From: a virus
Direction: 5' to 3' (one strand)
DNA length: 22,817 nucleotides
Virus record (IMG/VR): IMGVR_UViG_3300042445_002558
Span: 1 to 22,817 of that record
A model generated the notes under the pieces. That model was not told the origin of the DNA, searched no databases, and was given only the letters and a program-made list of their open reading frames with translations. A program made the translations under genes and the position numbers. The stretch's first letter is position 1. The number at the start of each line of letters is the position of its first letter. Positions 21,546 through 22,817 of this stretch are shown in pieces.

Positions 21546-21836
21546 ATGAAGACCAATTACCACAAAACCATTCAGTTTATTAAACAGGATTGGAGGAGTA
21601 ATCCTGTTCGATTATGTTTTGAAACAATAAATTGGCTTCTTAATCTAACTATTGCTTCTATAGTTTCTTTTACAGTACCAAATACAAATTGGTTTTTAAT
21701 TTATCCAATTATTTTTTGTGCAATTAGTATTAGTATATACTCGTCAATAAGTAGAGGAAGTTTTGGAATATTATTAACAAGTTCAACATTGCTTATTATT
21801 GATGTAATTGGATATTGGCGACTGTTAGCAATATAA
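21546..21836 (+). CDS. Small membrane protein with three predicted transmembrane segments
   Basis: After a cytoplasmic-looking basic start (MKTNYHKTIQFIKQDWRSNPVRL) the 96-residue protein has hydrophobic segments at about 28-44 (INWLLNLTIASIVSFTV), 49-66 (FLIYPIIFCAISISIYSS) and 74-93 (ILLTSSTLLIIDVIGYWRLL). The three segments suggest an inner-membrane protein of uncertain topology. Similar small membrane proteins occur next to polymerase genes in marine T4-like phages, in my recollection. There is no transport or enzyme motif. It starts 2 bases after the DsbA-like stop, so the two are co-transcribed. Confidence 0.6.
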   Translation: MKTNYHKTIQFIKQDWRSNPVRLCFETINWLLNLTIASIVSFTVPNTNWFLIYPIIFCAISISIYSSISRGSFGILLTSSTLLIIDVIGYWRLLAI

Positions 21837-21899
21837 CAAGGACCGCACACTTTACGTGCATGTAGAATGGTAAACCAGCCACAAATGGAAAGGAGTTAA
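21837..21899 (+). promoter_or_regulatory. 5' leader region of the polymerase gene
   Basis: The 110 bases between the membrane-protein stop and the polymerase start hold AGGAC at 21839-21843, a small hairpin GCAC (21845-21848)/GTGC (21856-21859), a bare ATG-TAG pair at 21860-21865, and AAAGGAG before the leader ORF. T4 gp43 represses its own mRNA through a hairpin next to its ribosome binding site; whether this hairpin does the same cannot be told, and it lies about 30 bases upstream of the AAAGGAG. Confidence 0.35.
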
Positions 21900-21950
21900 A
21901 TGAAAAAATACAACACCCAATGGGTTAAAACTATAGGCAACAATATATGA
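21900..21950 (+). CDS. 16-codon leader ORF coupled to the DNA polymerase start
   Basis: A short ORF, MKKYNTQWVKTIGNNI, is preceded by AAAGGAG (21889-21895), the strongest Shine-Dalgarno sequence in this region. Its TGA overlaps the polymerase ATG (ATGA at 21947-21950). No other ribosome binding site precedes the polymerase, so its translation probably depends on this leader. The peptide resembles, over a few residues only, the T4 gp43 start (KEFYISIETVGNNI); this could be chance or a vestige. Whether the peptide itself has a role is unknown. Confidence 0.5.
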   Translation: MKKYNTQWVKTIGNNI

Positions 21951-22817
21951 GTTATGTTGATGCCTTATTTGATCGTGCAAAAGACCGCATTTATGTAGTT
22001 GAACGCAAAAATGGTATTCGTGAATATACCGAATACCCAGCAAACTATGTTTTATATTATAATGATCCTAAGGGAAAATTTAAAACAATATATGATACTC
22101 CTGTAAGTAGATTTAGTACACGAGTAGGAAAAGAGTTTCAAAAAGAAATACGTATACATTCGGATAATCGTTTATGGGAAAGTGATGTTAATCCTGTATT
22201 TAGATGTTTAGCTGATAACTATCAAGGTATACTATCACCTAAATTACAAACTGCATTTTGGGATATCGAAGTGGACTTTGATCCATTAAATGGCTATGCT
22301 CCAACATCAGATCCATTTAATCCAATTACCGCAATATCCGTTTACCTAGATTGGTTAGATAAAATGGTTACATTGGTGATTCCACCTAAGAGTTATAGTT
22401 GGGAAACGGCACAAGAAATCTGCAATCAATATGAAAATTGTATTTTATTTGATCGTGAAGATGATATGTTGAATATGTTTCTTGATCTAATAGATGATGC
22501 TGATGTATTAAGTGGGTGGAATAGTGAAGGTTACGATATTCCGTATACAGTTGGACGTATTATACGGGTATTAAGCAAAAATGATACCAGGAGACTTTGT
22601 CTATGGGATCAGTTGCCAAAACAGCGTGAATTTGAACGATTTGGTGCCAAAAACATCACTTTTGACCTCATTGGAAGGGTACATTTAGACTACATGCAGT
22701 TGTACCGCAAATATACCTATGAAGAAAGACATAGTTATAGTTTAGATGCAATTGGTGAATACGAACTAGATGAACGTAAAGTTGCATACGATGGCACATT
22801 GGATCAATTGTATAATC
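21947..22817 (+). CDS. 43: T4-type family B DNA polymerase, N-terminal exonuclease part (truncated)
   Basis: The frame is open to the window end; about 290 residues are visible. MSYVDALFDRAKDRIYVVERKNG starts the N-terminal domain. FWDIEVDF near 104 is exonuclease motif I (DxE metal ligands). GWNSEGYDIPY near 190 matches motif II of T4 gp43 (GWNIEGFDVPY). YSLDAIGEYELDERKVAYDG near 264 matches the following conserved stretch. Exonuclease motif III and all polymerase motifs would lie beyond the edge. In T4 this is the replicative polymerase with proofreading. An in-frame stop at 21926 excludes a start further upstream. T4 gp43 controls its own translation by binding its mRNA; the leader ORF here suggests some translational control. 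Confidence 0.9.
   Translation, partial: MSYVDALFDRAKDRIYVVERKNGIREYTEYPANYVLYYNDPKGKFKTIYDTPVSRFSTRVGKEFQKEIRIHSDNRLWESDVNPVFRCLADNYQGILSPKLQTAFWDIEVDFDPLNGYAPTSDPFNPITAISVYLDWLDKMVTLVIPPKSYSWETAQEICNQYENCILFDREDDMLNMFLDLIDDADVLSGWNSEGYDIPYTVGRIIRVLSKNDTRRLCLWDQLPKQREFERFGAKNITFDLIGRVHLDYMQLYRKYTYEERHSYSLDAIGEYELDERKVAYDGTLDQLYN

Noticed and set aside
21860-21865. Start-stop element ATG-TAG in the polymerase leader
   Set aside because: One six-base word is expected by chance; the AGGAC 17 bases upstream is too far to mark it as a real start.

Overview
The window looks like part of the genome of a T4-like myophage of an aquatic bacterium. It is AT-rich (about one third G+C by eye). Every supported gene is on the + strand, packed with ATGA or TAATG overlaps or gaps of a few bases. 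The 3' end holds a family B DNA polymerase of the T4 gp43 type (cut by the window edge) and a small protein resembling T4 DsbA. A motif TAATAAATA, resembling the T4 late promoter TATAAATA, recurs 21-28 bases upstream of start codons. No tRNA, rRNA, CRISPR array, integrase or insertion sequence was seen. The host cannot be named from this sequence.

Layout. (1) 1-1809: a two-gene module of P-loop/sulfotransferase-like proteins present twice in tandem; the upstream copy is cut at the window edge and its second gene is a deleted, stop-containing remnant. (2) 1841-2942: two conserved-type phage proteins of unknown function. (3) 3027-6177: a DnaJ-like co-chaperone followed 4 bases later by a ClpA-type double AAA+ unfoldase that keeps an IGF loop, the signature for docking on ClpP. 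(4) 6235-7675: a 55-residue protein, a GT-A-like glycosyltransferase and a beta-rich protein. (5) 7709-14360: an NMN-adenylyltransferase-like enzyme, small proteins, a basic/Ala-rich protein, a glycine-rich adhesin, an ADP-ribosyltransferase-like protein, a Pol-beta-type nucleotidyltransferase and several unknowns. (6) 14328-14423: a G+C-richer stretch able to fold into nested hairpins. (7) 14472-20586: three paralogous amidoligase-like genes interrupted by two small genes. (8) 20600-22817: a zinc metallopeptidase, a small ORF, DsbA-like protein, a membrane protein, a leader ORF and DNA polymerase.

The most interesting reading is that regions 5-8 encode a large set of head-packaged effector proteins. 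About a dozen otherwise unrelated proteins begin with a short leader of the type M-(K/R)-x-x-(E/D)-F-(I/L)-x-E or M-x-x-x-(E/D)-L-F-(E/D). These resemble the T4 capsid-targeting sequences of the internal proteins (MKTYQEFIAE) and of Alt (MELITELFDE), which the gp21 protease cuts after (L/I)-x-E. If so, the phage would inject an NAD-synthesis-type enzyme, an ADP-ribosyltransferase, a nucleotidyltransferase, up to three amidoligases and a metallopeptidase with its DNA. This is inference from sequence pattern and is not demonstrated here.
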